This document shows positions 47,578 to 59,156 of a DNA stretch of 64,000 nt, piece by piece (position 1 is the first letter of the stretch; each line of letters opens with the position of its first letter). A model generated the notes under the pieces. That model was given only the letters and a program-made list of their open reading frames with translations. It ran no database searches and was not told the origin of the DNA. This DNA comes from Oryza sativa Japonica Group (taxonomy: Eukaryota; Streptophyta; Magnoliopsida; Poales; Poaceae): NCBI RefSeq assembly GCF_034140825.1, contig NC_089043.1:25718001-25782000 (forward strand). The letters are read 5' to 3'. A program made the position numbers and the translations under genes.

Positions 47578-49279
47578 TATATTATTATTTGGCTGGAAAC
47601 TAATCTGTGTGTCCATACAGTCTCTTTTTGGCTACAGCGATCATCAATATATAGGGGTTTTTTGCAAGGTAATAATTTTTTTCATTGAACTCAACCAAAT
47701 TACATCGAGAGATAAATTAAATTATACTGAGAAACATAACATGCCTTAAGTGCAAACGCGGTAAACATATATGTAGTGGTTATTTTTTCATGGAGCTAAT
47801 GTTTTGTTAATTGTTCGATGGGTATGTAGCAGCAAAATTTGATTCTGAACTGTGCCTCTTGTCAAAATGATCGGTTTGAAACCACTTTTTTTTAACTAGT
47901 ATTATGCATGTACATGGTAACGGACCAGGTTCATATAATTAGGAATGAGCTTGGGGGATGATTGATGATACAATGTTGATCCAGTGGTTACTTTCTATGT
48001 ACGCATGCGCGCAGCGCGGTGGGAGGAGGGGATGAAAGACGATTACGTTTCTAAGGTGGTAGAGACAATGGGATTAATTTCAGCATTTGCCAATTATAAC
48101 AAAAAGTTGTAGGATGAAATATCATGAATTACAAAATCATAATTTTATTAAAAGGAGAAAATTACTTAGAAGACTACCTTAAGGACAGAGATTATCCGAC
48201 AACTCACAAGTTATATATAGTTCCCATCTTCCTCAAACCAAAAACATAATCTCCGAAATCAGTGGTTGATCATTGTGTTGAACAAATTTGCATATGTCAC
48301 CACGGACGACTAACGTCAAACCAATGCGGAAGATAATGTTAAAGATACTGAGTTGTAATCAGTTATTCACCTAAATCTTACCACCGTCATAGCCATCAAA
48401 GTCAATCCGATGCCAAGGACGCCCCACCAGCAAGTAGCCTCCAATGCGACGTCTCCAAGAATAAGGTCTCGACATGTACGATGTCACCACCACTATTTCA
48501 GTAGAACTAGATTTTAACCCAGAAAGTCCACCATGATGCACAAAGGTGCGGGAGAGGACGTCAGCAACGCCGCCTCTAGGAAGATGTGTGGTGCCCACAT
48601 GCATCTCCAATATCAATGCTCCTAGCATTGACAGCCTTGCCTCGGGATCTACGACAATCTGAACTCAACCTCCATCTCGATGTTGAATGTCATCAACAGT
48701 TTTCCTAAGAACAATGGCAATGGTGGCAGCCGGACCCGAACCGATGGGAGGTGGCTAGCGATGAGGTGCCCGATCAACCTCTGTGGTCAAGATTCATATT
48801 GGTGCTGATGGCAGAGGAGATGTCGTTAAATAGGGAGGAGCCACCAGCCCACCACCTCCCTATTTTTTCCTGCCTCCAATATGCACCAGACTGACCGCCT
48901 CACCTGACCATAGATAGGTGCTAAGACATACTGACTTCCCCACACTGCCCTCCTTGCTCGCCGCATGGATTGCTGGCAACTTGCTCCGGCACAGGGGAGA
49001 AGGAGGGTTACCGTCGCCTTTGAATCACCCACGTGGTGTGACACGGAAACCATGTTCCTATCTATGCCATTTCTTCCTCTTAAACTTAGTTTGTTCACTT
49101 TAAGAATTCATTTCACGAAATCATGTACTTGGGTTTCTGCAGATTACGAATTATCACAGAATCACATTTCCTTCAATTCCCTTTGTCACCTAGTAATAAT
49201 TATTTATTGGACTGAGCCTATCAGTTAGTAGTCCTAATGCATCTTCCTTAATCACTATCTATACTGAATGTACTTGCCA

Positions 49280-49345
49280 CGCAAGCACGTGGTAAGCTGC
49301 CACACCTCCCTTCGCAAGCACGTGGTAAGCTGCCACACCTCCCTT
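49280..49345. repeat. Perfect tandem duplication, 33-bp unit
   Basis: CGCAAGCACGTGGTAAGCTG plus 13 more bases is repeated exactly. Each unit contains a CACGTG palindrome (G-box core). Confidence 0.93.
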
Positions 49346-49442
49346 TTGTTCAGCTACATGTTCTTTCTACAGGAAGCAATTAATGAATAGTGCGGGTGAT
49401 GAGAGGAAGTTAATGGTAGCATCTGATGGAGAGGAAGACATA

Positions 49443-49773
49443 GGGCCTGTTTAGATCCACTGGCAAGTTTTTTCACCTTGTCACATTGAATGTTTGGAAA
49501 CATGCATGAAGTATTAAATATAGACAAAAAAAACTAATTACACAGATTATGTGTAAATTCTGAGACGAATCTTTTAAGCCTAATTGCTCCATGATTTGAC
49601 AATGTGGTGCTGCAGTAAACATTTGCTAATGATGGATTAATTAGGCTTAATAAATTTGTCTTGCAGTTTGTGTAATTTGTTTTGTTATTAGACTACGTTT
49701 AATACTTCAAAAGTGTGTCTGTATATCTGATGTGACACGGCAAAAATTTTCACACGTGGATCTAAACACAGCC
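49443..49773. mobile_element. MITE with GGGCCTGTTTAGATCCAC ends, 331 bp
   Basis: GGGCCTGTTTAGATCCAC at the left and GTGGATCTAAACACAGCC at the right, with ATA on both flanks. Inverted inner blocks TAAGCCTAATTGCTCC / TTAATTAGGCTTA mark a second palindrome near the centre. Confidence 0.82.
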
Positions 49774-49995
49774 ATAGTAATACTAGACAAAAGAAAGAGC
49801 ACGTACGTATTTATTATGAACGCACTCTCAATAGAGGCAGAATGATGGAACTGTATATTGTATGATCGAAAACAAAACCAAGCCAATCAGAGGTGGAGGT
49901 GAATGGTTGGAACATAAAAAACCAAAACTTTTAGCAGAAATAAAAGTTACTCTCAAACTGGATTAACCCGCACTTGTTACACCGTTGGATCGCTG

Positions 49996-50728
49996 CCGGT
50001 CTGACCGCCGCAGGTTCGACTGTCTCCCTGCCACCAGTGTGTCTACCCGTCGGTTATACCGCACAATAAACTTCGGTCAAACTGTCGGGATCTAGAAAAA
50101 ACACGTATCACGAAGCTCTTGAAAATAGATCAAATTTATTGTATCAATATGTGTTACAAAGTGCATCTAAAGCACTACTCTCTCAACCCACAAACTAGTA
50201 TTGAAACCTCGAAGCAAACCCTAACTTTTCTCTCTCAAAATATCTATCTCTTCTAGCCTCGACCCCTCTTCTATTTTCCACAACGTGGCTACCCCTAGCC
50301 ATGAATCCAACTAGAACTGACTCCTCTTTCCATACGCACACAACATCACGTATATGCCATATGAAAACTTTCACCTCCACAAGCATTGTTCTCTAGCGTG
50401 AGCATCCCGCGTGATATCTTGACTGTCTGGACCTCAACTTCTCCTAAGTCTACTCCCGATCCATCACCGGCTATACTCCCATGGCTTCAAGCAATACCTG
50501 CACATGAACAACAGAAACTTCATATTCGAATATAAGTTCACACTAACTTGACTCATATTAGTACATAATAGTATCACATACAAATAGAAACCATCTAGAA
50601 ATTCCACGAAAATAACCCGAAAACGACTCCCTTCCGGAGATTGTTGGTCTGACCGTCGGGGTACCCGGTCAGACCGCCCCAACACCACCGGTCTGACCAA
50701 GCGGCACCCGCCCGGTCGGACCGGCTAC
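49996..50728. repeat. Two clusters of GGTCTGACC / GGTCAGACC motifs
   Basis: CCGGTCTGACCG occurs at 49996, then TTGGTCTGACCGTC, CCGGTCAGACCGCC, CCGGTCTGACC and CCGGTCGGACCGG at 50645-50724. Diverged cousins (GGTTCGACTG, GGTTATACCG, GGTCAAACTG) lie at 50013-50085. They bracket about 560 bp of AT-rich sequence and could be subterminal repeats of an old DNA element, but I see no terminal repeat or target duplication. Confidence 0.5.
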
Positions 50729-51187
50729 CAAGTGCCGACTGCACTATGCACCGATCGAAAACACTACTTACCTTTGACAATTTGTTCATCACATAGATTA
50801 AATCAACACCTTGATTTCACACATATACTAGTGGTGTGTACATATGTGTATTTCACATAATTGGAAAAACATAGTGTAGTTTTGTGATATATTTATTTCA
50901 GGAAATTTCTCGGATTTATGTTATCACTTATCAATAATGTACATGGTATCCAAGTTGTTACATTAGAAATGATAGTTAAACACATGGACGTCATTTCCTT
51001 GAAGGGATGAAGGTATTGAATTTCTTCACAGTTCTCGTAAAAAACTTCAGGTCTTGCGATGACAATAACATGATTGCCAATGACTATATAACAAAAAAAG
51101 AGAGTAGATTTTCAGTTATCTTCATAAAATAGTTGAGCATACGATGGCTTGGTATGTACCAAGAGTACATTAGTTGGTATATATGTA

Positions 51188-51211
51188 GGGGTGTGTGTGT
51201 GTGTGTTTGTG

Positions 51212-51244
<33 letters not shown>
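51188..51244. repeat. GT microsatellite
   Basis: About 57 bp of TG units with two T-rich interruptions (TTTGTGTTTTTG). Confidence 0.95.
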
Positions 51245-51247
<3 letters not shown>

Positions 51248-51922
51248 CATGTAAACATTTGGTACTTCTTTATCGACACACCTATAGTTGACATAACGTA
51301 TAAGCGTTGAAAACTAGTAAACATGTATGACTATGATGACTGGACCACAACAACCATTCTATGTCGTCTAATTTGTTTTAGAAACATTTCAAAGCTTTCG
51401 GTTACGATATCTCTAGCCATTACTAGCAAACTTTCACAAACATTTTTCTTCACTAGGATATCTCTATGCAAAGCAAGTACGAGCATATATAGCGGCTGGT
51501 GTAAAACCATGCCATTGTACTTGCTCAGAGAAAAAAATACAAACTATTGGGAAGTGGATTGGAAGTTTATATGAGAAATTAAGGGTTAAATTAGCATGAA
51601 AATTTGCTATTTAGTCCCGGTTCCTTGGTTCGGTAGAAGTGGTGTGAATTAGTAGAAAGTTAAGATAGAGATTAGATTTGGATAGTTGATATTTGTCTAC
51701 GCGCAGGGGGAGGGGGTGGGTCGGGTGGGGGTTTGTGTGTGTTGGGGGGGGGGGAGGAGGAGGGCAGTTAATAGCCTCATCTTTTCGATCTCTAAATCCC
51801 CCTTAAAGGCTCACACCAACCAAACACACCCAAAAGAAATAGAGAAGAGGGGAAATTTAAATCACCCATCGTCACGTCGACATCAACCCGGGGAAAACCC
51901 TAGGGAGCGGGATTTGTGGGCG

Positions 51923-52378
51923 ATGGCGAGGAGGAAGATGAAGGCGATGGTGAAGAGGAAGATGAAGGCGATGGGAAAGAAGAAGCCGAAGGTGCCAATG
52001 AAGAAGACAAAGGCGCAAAGGAAGAAGCAGCCGAAGGCGTCGACGAAGATGTTGGAGACACCAGCGCCGGCGCCGGCGCCGGCTGTGGTAGGGGCCTTCA
52101 CGGCGTGTGAGCTCTTCGCGGCCAAGCGACTTGTTCTCTTGAGCGGGAGCAACAAGTCGTCCTCTGGTGGCTCCCGATCTGCCATCTTTGCATCCTCGGG
52201 CTCCTCTGTAAACGCCCCACCTGTGATAGCGCAGGTCATGCCCCGTCCTTCCGAGGATTACCTCAGCGATGAGGAGCTAGAAGATGATTCCCAGGAGGTG
52301 CCTGGGATTCCGCGGAGGACGCGGCTCTACCGCTACATATTTGAGATCTATCAGGTGACACAACCAATGAAGAAGTAG
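51923..52378 (+). CDS. Paralogue C of the three-gene cluster, with a Lys-rich N-terminus
   Basis: A single exon of 151 aa. The first about 43 residues are strongly basic (MARRKMKAMVKRKMKAMGKK then KKPK, KKTK, RKKQPK), with an internal KRKMKAM repeat, and look like a nuclear or nucleic-acid-binding extension absent from the other two. Block 1, FTACELFAAKRLVLLSGS, covers residues 59-76; block 2, SSGSSVNAPP, 91-100; then an acidic stretch (EDYLSDEELEDD); block 3, RLYRYIFEIYQVT, 134-146. The frame is open further upstream to 51686, but that part spans GT/GGGG-rich leader sequence; the ATG at 51923 was chosen because protein-like composition begins there. Codon third positions are less GC-rich than in A and B, so this copy is evolving differently. 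Confidence 0.8.
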   Translation: MARRKMKAMVKRKMKAMGKKKPKVPMKKTKAQRKKQPKASTKMLETPAPAPAPAVVGAFTACELFAAKRLVLLSGSNKSSSGGSRSAIFASSGSSVNAPPVIAQVMPRPSEDYLSDEELEDDSQEVPGIPRRTRLYRYIFEIYQVTQPMKK

Positions 52379-54982
52379 CCAGGGTAACAAGAGATCTCAC
52401 TAGGAGATCTATCTAGTCATGATCTTGAGCAGGGTGTGAATGTGTGCTTTTGCTCACATATTCTATCTCGCTTTGCTCACATATTCTATCTCGCTAGGAG
52501 ATTTAGCTAGTCGTGATCTTGAGCCAGATCAAAGGAAATAATTTTGCTTCGCAACAATAGTACTTGGAGATATTTTGCTTTGCTCGTTGTTAATCATGTT
52601 TGCAGGTTTAATTGTTATGTGGTTATGGCAAATTCTCTGCATGGATTGGAGTAGGAAAAAGGATTGGATGGGAGACGAAGATCCTTATATAAAAATTGGT
52701 CTAGATCTGCATGGATTGTAGTGTGAAAAGGGATTGGATGGACTATATATTACTAGCTTATGATTTTACTTTGGTGCCAATTTCCTAGTATGCTAACTAG
52801 CCTTGCCTTTTTTTTTTCCTCCCCAATTTTGTTTTCCTCGTATGATTGATCAATGAGATCAGTCAAGCATGCATGAGTTTTGTGCAGTCATTGCCATGCC
52901 ATTGCTAATTAGCTAGCTTAATATAGCGCAATTAACTAATCGGTATTCCGAGTGGTACATTATATAACTTGATCTTGTTTTCCTTATATTGTTTCTGTTA
53001 TCTAGTAGTAACATGGGAAAAAAGAAGTTCAAATACATATATACAGGAGCTTAGGAAAGAAAAGGGATGGCTTTGGAAAATTCGTTGAGGTACTTAGCAT
53101 TTTCTGGTGCTAACACTTGACAGTCAAGCCATTAGTTTAGTTTGCTTTGTGCTAAGGACACAAAGCTGTATTCCAGCAGGATGAGAAATGGAGTAGCTAG
53201 CTTTCTTTGTGCTTGGACAGGTTGAGACAATCTACCAAACACCTCAGAAACTGCAGGCTATCTAGCAAAAAATATTTCCTCCTGGCTAGCTAGCATTCGG
53301 CTGAGCACTTAAAGCAGGTTTTGTTGCTTCGTTGCGAGTTTTCTTGATGCCTTTTTAGATCATGGCGAGTTTTTTTTTCAAATGCTGAAACGATTGATTG
53401 GTTTTTTTAAGTATTGGTAAGCCAGAGGGCTGCTGATATTTATCAATAAGTGAAGGAGTTAAAAAAACGAAAGGGCAAGAAGATAATTGGGTATGTTTAA
53501 GGGAGTTTTTAGGAGCTGCAACTTCTTCCAAGATCAGAAGCTCCCTCAAATAGTTCAGCTTTTGGTCCAAATTCTGATAAGCTGTAGTTGTAGAATCTAG
53601 AAAATAAACTAGAAGTTAGAAGCTGGGAAACCGAGTTTTTTCTGATTCTCAGAAACTTACTACCACTTACCAACCAGGTGTTTATCAGAATCTTAAGCTT
53701 CCCAAAATAGACCCAAACAAAGAGATAGAGTTGTTGTTGGACTCAACTATCTATCAAGTTTTACAACAATGAACACTTGCACTATTAAATTTTATACTTT
53801 GATCATTTCTTCTTGCATTAGTTGTGTGCAGCGTCATAAATATAACCATATAAATTTTATTCGTCGAAATCTAAAGTAACTTACGGTCATATGAGATTAC
53901 AAGAATAATTAACAATTATTGGAGAACAAAGAACAGAGAGAGTAGGAACCGGACGATTTTGCCGCGTTTGTGTACTGTAGACGGTAAAGTAAGAGCTCAT
54001 CTCCCTATCGGCATAACTGGAGCTGGCTGAAGGTCGGGCCCCAGCTGCAGAGCATTATATTGCCAGTACAACTGTTGTACAAAGGCATTTCAGATGGCAA
54101 TCTGTTCCCCAGGGCAGTGAAGCAGCATGTGGCCACAACTCGATAGTGATAAATCAACAGAGATGTTCATGCTTTCAGATATCATCAGCAGCGATGTTGA
54201 TATACTGTGTAGGTCATGCCGTGTTCTGCTGCCATCGATTGATCTAATGTTGATTATAAGCCGTACGGCTTATTTTATAAAAGTAATTTATATGCAAGAC
54301 TGTTCTTAGCGATTTAACAGTTAATGCTGAAAAGTAAACTCAATGAACAACCTTCAAAATAAACTTTAAAACGAAGTTTTAAAATTCAAGTTTGGACTGA
54401 TTAATTTGATGAGGATCAGGCCAAGTCTAATCTAACATAAACTTTAAAAAAAAATTATTGAAGAGAAGAACTAGTGGATCACTGGATCCTGGATTATGGG
54501 AGATTCTTACTGATGGAAGGAAAATTTATGTATATGCTTGATCATGCATATGCAGGAAAAGTTTGCTGTACTTCTTACTTGTCTAACTGATGGAAGGAAA
54601 ATTTATGTATATGCTTGATCATGCATATGCAGGAAAAGCTTGCTGTACTTCTGATGAAATGTCAGGTCACCCATACATTGAAAAGAGTCATTACTGACTG
54701 CAGCTAAGAGGAAATAGGAGCGGCAGGAGAGAGGAGACAGCCCATGCATAAAGACAAAGGAAGTAAACATCACAGGATGAAGAATAGGAGCACTGAATGG
54801 AGAAAAGGGGCAAACAATCTTTGAACGAGACCATATTTTCTTTTTCTTTTTTGTTTTCATTGCCAAATTATCATCTTGTTCAGCATGCATACAGGGGACA
54901 ATATGGAGATTCAGAAATGAATTGTCAACAAAGGGGAACGGTACAATGCTTGATTGAAGGGGGGATTTGGAACAAGTGGAAC
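52379..54982. other. Interval between paralogue C and the TRAPPC2L gene (convergent)
   Basis: Contains the 3' flanks of both genes. A 28-bp tandem duplication (TTTGCTCACATATTCTATCT...) occurs at 52445-52500, a hAT- or MITE-like AGAAGCT repeat at about 53500-53715, and a 77-bp-period duplication at 54511. 52560-53490 and 53730-54480 show nothing nameable. Confidence 0.55.
54511..54652. repeat. Tandem duplication, 77-bp period, downstream of TRAPPC2L
   Basis: TGATGGAAGGAAAATTTATG and the next 45 bases at 54511-54575 recur at 54588-54652 with a single clear change (GTTTGC to GCTTGC). Each unit contains the palindrome TTGATCATGCATATGCA. Confidence 0.9.
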
Positions 54983-56672
54983 TCAGGCAGTTGTCCCTGA
55001 ACCGAAGGATTTCACAATTGTGCTTACTCTTGCACCAAAGCTTCTTGACGCAATCTTCTTCCCTGGAACGTGAAAGGGGTTCGAAACAGCGTCTACATAT
55101 GCAGCATGGAACTTCCTGAAAAACTGAGAAAATGGAAATGGAAATGAGATGGAATTCTTTTTTTTTTCTCCATAGGAGATTAATGTGCACATACGCAAAC
55201 GGTTGTACCATTATTACGGTGCATCTAGGAGATGTGTCACATAGAACGTATCATCCGGAGTTCAATACCATCCTTATTAAAAGATGGAAGGATAAACCAG
55301 ACTATTTCTACATTAAATTGCATGAGTAAGCATGACCAGTAAGCTTTTTTTTCAGAGCATTCTTACAAAGATCTGCCATATTTAATAAACTATCTCAGTA
55401 CCTGCTCTCCACAAAGCAATTTTAAAACCACAAAATTAAACGGTTTAAATAGCTTACATTTCTGGCATCTGCATCTTTGACATCAAGATCAGTTGTGACC
55501 ATGATAAATTTGACCTTCGTGTTAGTCAAATAGCCATACCTGCACATAATAAATTGTCATAGTTTATCAGTTTGTTAGCAATCCTGCAATCAACAGCAGA
55601 ATATAAAGAACTGGATGAAGTGCTTTAGAATCAATAATAACATGTCAATGAGGTACCATGAATATATCGAAAGCAGCTATCACCTGTCAGAACCAATTTT
55701 ATAATTGTTGTATTGTTTGTCAGTTAGTAAAACATATTATAATCTCTTTGTCTTCAGTTCTTAATGCAAAACTGATAATCTTCACTAGCAAGTGGATGCA
55801 GACAGGCAACAAAGGAGGACAAACGGTTATAATGAAAAACATAGATGCGGATAGGGGCTTACACTTTGTAATTCTCGGTCGGATATAGAAGACCCAAAAA
55901 TGTCTCGTTAAGTGCAGGCGCATTCCTTTTAGGATTGTTCACTGTCAAAGGAATGAATAACAAAAAAGATGAAGAGGGATTTTCTTGACTGCGAATGATG
56001 TCAGAAAAGCTCTTGTAATAATACATTCGTAAATTAACTCTGCTGAGAAGCTTGTAAACTATCACTCTTCTCGGTTACACTCATAGGATACTCCTGCGCG
56101 CTATAGTTCAAAGCATATGCAAAGGCTCACAAATGTCAAGCAACAGAGCCGACTCCGAAGGTATAACCTCAATTCCTCAGATTCATCATCATACGCCACT
56201 AGAATCTGAAGTTAATTCCTCAGATTCACCATGTCTAGTCTGACACTCAGTTTAACCAATCTTCAAGTTACAAACTTAGACTACGGATCGTGATGCAGCT
56301 TCTTCTCTACTACTACCTTACAGCAGTGAACCTGAGGCGAATCTGATTTGAGCCATTTCCAGCACACCTGACAGAAAAAGAGAAACACGCAGATCTGGAT
56401 CGGGGCGCCCATACCTCGCTCGTCGATGACGTCGAGGGAGCAGTGCACGACGTGGTGGAGCTTGAGGGCGTCGTCCGCCTCCGTGAAGCTCTGCAGGTAC
56501 AGAGGGTTGTTCTGCAGCAGCAGCGCAAGGGGAAAAATAATTAGTCCAGGCCGGCGCCGGCGACGGCGAAGTCACGAGATCGGATCGCGGGGATCCAGCA
56601 CGGGGGAGGGAAGGAGAGATGCCAGGTGGGTTTCCTGACCTGATGGCCGACGACGGCGACGCAGACGATCAT
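54983..56672 (-). CDS. Trafficking protein particle complex subunit 2-like (TRAPPC2L)
   Basis: Five minus-strand exons: 56672-56640, 56511-56415, 55941-55863, 55539-55458 and 55123-54983. Exon lengths sum to 432 nt, giving 143 aa with all phases matching. The protein starts MIVCVAVVGHQNNPLYLQSF and continues with VVHCSLDVIDE, LNETFLGLLYPTENYKVYGY, TNTKVKFIMVT and, near the end, NPFHVPGKKIASRSF. This is the single longin/sedlin-like domain of TRAPPC2L, a core subunit of TRAPP complexes that activate Rab GTPases (Ypt1/Rab1, Rab11 classes) at the Golgi and in post-Golgi traffic. The length is that of the whole family. The first exon codes for just 11 residues. A 202-codon minus frame at 54603-55211 overlaps the last exon in another frame and is a shadow. 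Confidence 0.94.
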
Positions 56673-58760
56673 GTTTCCTGCCAGGGTGGAGGGGCGATCT
56701 GTGGCTGGAGACGGCGGCCGGCGGACGGCGGACGGCGGCGCGTTGTTCCCGCGGAATTCGCGCGACGACGAGTCGACGACGGTGGGCGTGGAAGTGAGGT
56801 CGGTAGTTGGGCCGCTGGGCCGCGCACGCGTACAAATCTACCGGCTCGCACCAATCTTGATGCAACCCCACAATTCACCCAGGCAATTTTTTTTACTCAA
56901 AATATTAAGTTTTCTTATCTTAAAATATTAAGTTCTTCAATTACACGAAAGATGCACACGTGTGAAACACATACCACACTTTCACATATAATCATCCGTC
57001 CACTATAACCAGATAGAACATTAGAAAGTAGAACCGGATAAGACATCCCAAAATATGATAACCTAGAACCGAATAGAACAGAACCTAGAACCGAATAGAA
57101 CAAAACCTAAAACCGAATAGTACTACGATACGAATCTGGACAACCTATCTAGATTCGTAGTATTAGAAAATGTTCCAGATTCTTATATTTTGGGATGGAG
57201 AGAGTAACATACTTCCTCCGCCTTCCATCGTAAACTTTGAAGTCAGATTTGAATATTAACTCCATTCTCATCAATTCACAAAAGCAAGAGCAAACGATGA
57301 TCAACACTTTTGAAGACTTCAACGAATAAATGATCTTCTTGCATTAGTCGTAGTGCTTATTTTGGTCTCAACCTTTTTTTGGGGGGGTCGATGTTACAAA
57401 AAAAATTAGAGAATGGAATACCAAACCAAGTTACAAGCATATCGCGAGTTCAAGTGTAAAACTTTGTTGTGGCAAGGGCATTCATCATTAAACTGGTACG
57501 CAGATTAATCAGACGGCACCAAACTGCAGCATGGAGTAATTTACAGCGTTGCATTCACTGCAGGCTGTCCTGGATGGTGAATATGCATCGTTCTCCCAGA
57601 ACAGGGAACACCTGAAAACATGTTCAGAAGTCAGATCAAGTCCATCCCAGATTGGGACACAAGAAATGCAATGAGTTCAAAGATCAAATATGGAATTCAC
57701 TGCATCATGTAGCACAGATTTCCACAAGGTACTCAAGCTAAATTTGACAACTGAACACGTCAAGGGCAAAAGAAAGCTAAAAGCCATGTATAAAGTACTG
57801 CATTTGGCTAACTAGAATGTGCAGAATAGCTGTTTTCAAAATAGAAAATATATAGTACATTTTTTGCATTTGAGTATGACCAGAATAAACAAATATATCA
57901 TAAAGAATATTTTGTCCAAAAAACTACATGGAACAGCTTGGGCACTCCTTCAAGTATATAACATGAAAACTTGGAGTTGAGCAACCCAGGAAGGCAATTT
58001 TAGCACTTATCTGATACTAATGCTCACGCATACAAATATATAGGCTGTTTCGACAACTGAGGATTTGGGGGATTTAGGAATCCCCACAAAAGTTCCCATC
58101 CAAAACAGATCCTTGGGATTTCTTTAAGTCAACATGGTCCACTCTATCACACCCTGCTAGGCTATTTCAATGGGCAAGGGGCAGCCATACAATAATTTCA
58201 TATCAACCTTTGATTCAAAACAACATTGACATCATTTACTAAAACAGATTGATTTAGCCTATATCTGCCGATCACACAGGGTAAAATCTGATGCACAAGG
58301 TTAAGGTTGATGCAAGTGCAAATGCTGATTGACATCTCTCAGCAAAGCCTTCGTCTTAGAACTATTCTTTCAAAGTCATAAGCTGAGCATAAAGGAAATA
58401 GTTTCGGTTCTAATGTACAAAACTCTATAAGGAAAAAGGGGGAAATTTTCTATACAACTAGAGCATTGGTACCAGTACCACCCAAAAGGGAAGAACACAT
58501 GACAATATAACAAAGAATCATCTTTCTAACAAAAGAAAATGGCTTCCAAATTTGCTTGTACTGCAAAGTTTTCAATTGTAACATTGATGATAGAACGAGC
58601 TTAAATCCACAGAGACTAGCATGATTGAACTAGCATACAGAGTTAGATCATAGGTTGCAATCGAATTTCCGTTCCTATCAGGCGACACTGAAACTTGCAG
58701 ATGATGGGGGAGATGGCAGAATTCTTTTTTTAGAGATGGGAGAAAAAATGGCTCACGAGC
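56673..58760. other. Interval between TRAPPC2L and the DUF1279 gene
   Basis: 56673-56860 is the GC-rich TRAPPC2L promoter side. 56880-57120 is AT-rich, with a threefold ACCTAGAACCGAATAGAACA-type repeat at 57060-57121. A Stowaway right half ends at 57204. On the minus strand, an acceptor-like CAG near 57613 and a donor-like GTGAGCC just after the DUF1279 stop suggest that 57480-57612 could be a spliced 3'-UTR exon. Between them nothing is recognised. Confidence 0.5.
57120..57204. mobile_element. Stowaway MITE, right half
   Basis: The right end TATATTTTGGGATGGAGAGAG is followed by TA, and an internal GATACGAATCTGG / TCTAGATTCGTAGTA pair precedes it. No left CTCCCTCC end is present. Confidence 0.5.
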
Positions 58761-59156
58761 TCAGGTCTTGACGAGCTTCCAGCGCGCGAGGAACCTGGCG
58801 ACGGGCGGCGTGAGCGCGAGGGTGACGGGGACCCTGACGGGAAGCAGCGCCTTGTTGCACATGAGGGCGAGGGCGAGCGCGCCGCCGCTGGACGCCACGA
58901 GCTCCCGCGTCCGGTTGCGCGGCGGCGCCTCCTCGGGGACGGCGGCGGAAGGGGTGGGGGTCTCGGCGGCCTCGTCGCCGGCGACGCCGCCGCTGGGGGA
59001 GATGCCGATCCTGCGGAAGATGGCGTCGACGTCGACGTTGTTGTCGATGGCGACGTAGAGGCCGGTGATGGAGGCGCAGGAGACGGAGAGGTGGACGCCG
59101 ATGGCCACCTTGCCGTACTTCCTCATGAGCTCCTTCATGCGCGCGGCGAACGTCAT
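58761..59156 (-). CDS. DUF1279 / FAM210-type membrane protein
   Basis: A single exon of 131 aa from the ATG at 59156: MTFAARMKELMRKYGKVAIG, then VHLSVSCASITGLYVAIDNN (first hydrophobic segment, about residues 20-42), DVDAIFRRIGI, a low-complexity Ala/Glu/Pro insert (about 55-80), and a second hydrophobic region (SSGGALALALMCNKALLPVR, VPVTLALTPPVARFLARW). The K-YGK-hydrophobic-GLYVAI pattern is that of DUF1279, shared with animal FAM210A/B of mitochondria; plant members are predicted organellar membrane proteins of uncertain role. The frame is open upstream to 59411. I prefer the inner ATG because the upstream part looks like leader and the domain starts at once; an upstream start would add a basic, possibly targeting, N-terminus. 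Confidence 0.85.
   Translation of the reverse strand: MTFAARMKELMRKYGKVAIGVHLSVSCASITGLYVAIDNNVDVDAIFRRIGISPSGGVAGDEAAETPTPSAAVPEEAPPRNRTRELVASSGGALALALMCNKALLPVRVPVTLALTPPVARFLARWKLVKT

Larger units (their letters stand above)
45140..51922. other. Interval between paralogues B and C
   Basis: 45140-46100 is GC-moderate flank, perhaps including the paralogue B 3'-UTR. 46100-47280 and 47580-48230 are AT-rich without features. 48300-49100 has minus-strand frames of 85 and 90 codons in moderately GC-rich sequence, possibly an old transposon remnant, but no family is recognisable. 49780-50860 holds the GGTCTGACC motif clusters. 50860-51680 has only a GT microsatellite. Confidence 0.5.

Noticed and set aside
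48371-49098. Minus frames of 85 and 90 codons as a gene
   Set aside because: No domain, no start or splice context, and moderate GC; at most an old transposon remnant of unknown family.
54603-55211. 202-codon minus frame near TRAPPC2L
   Set aside because: It overlaps the last TRAPPC2L exon in another frame, and the true exon has correct splice sites and a conserved C-terminus.
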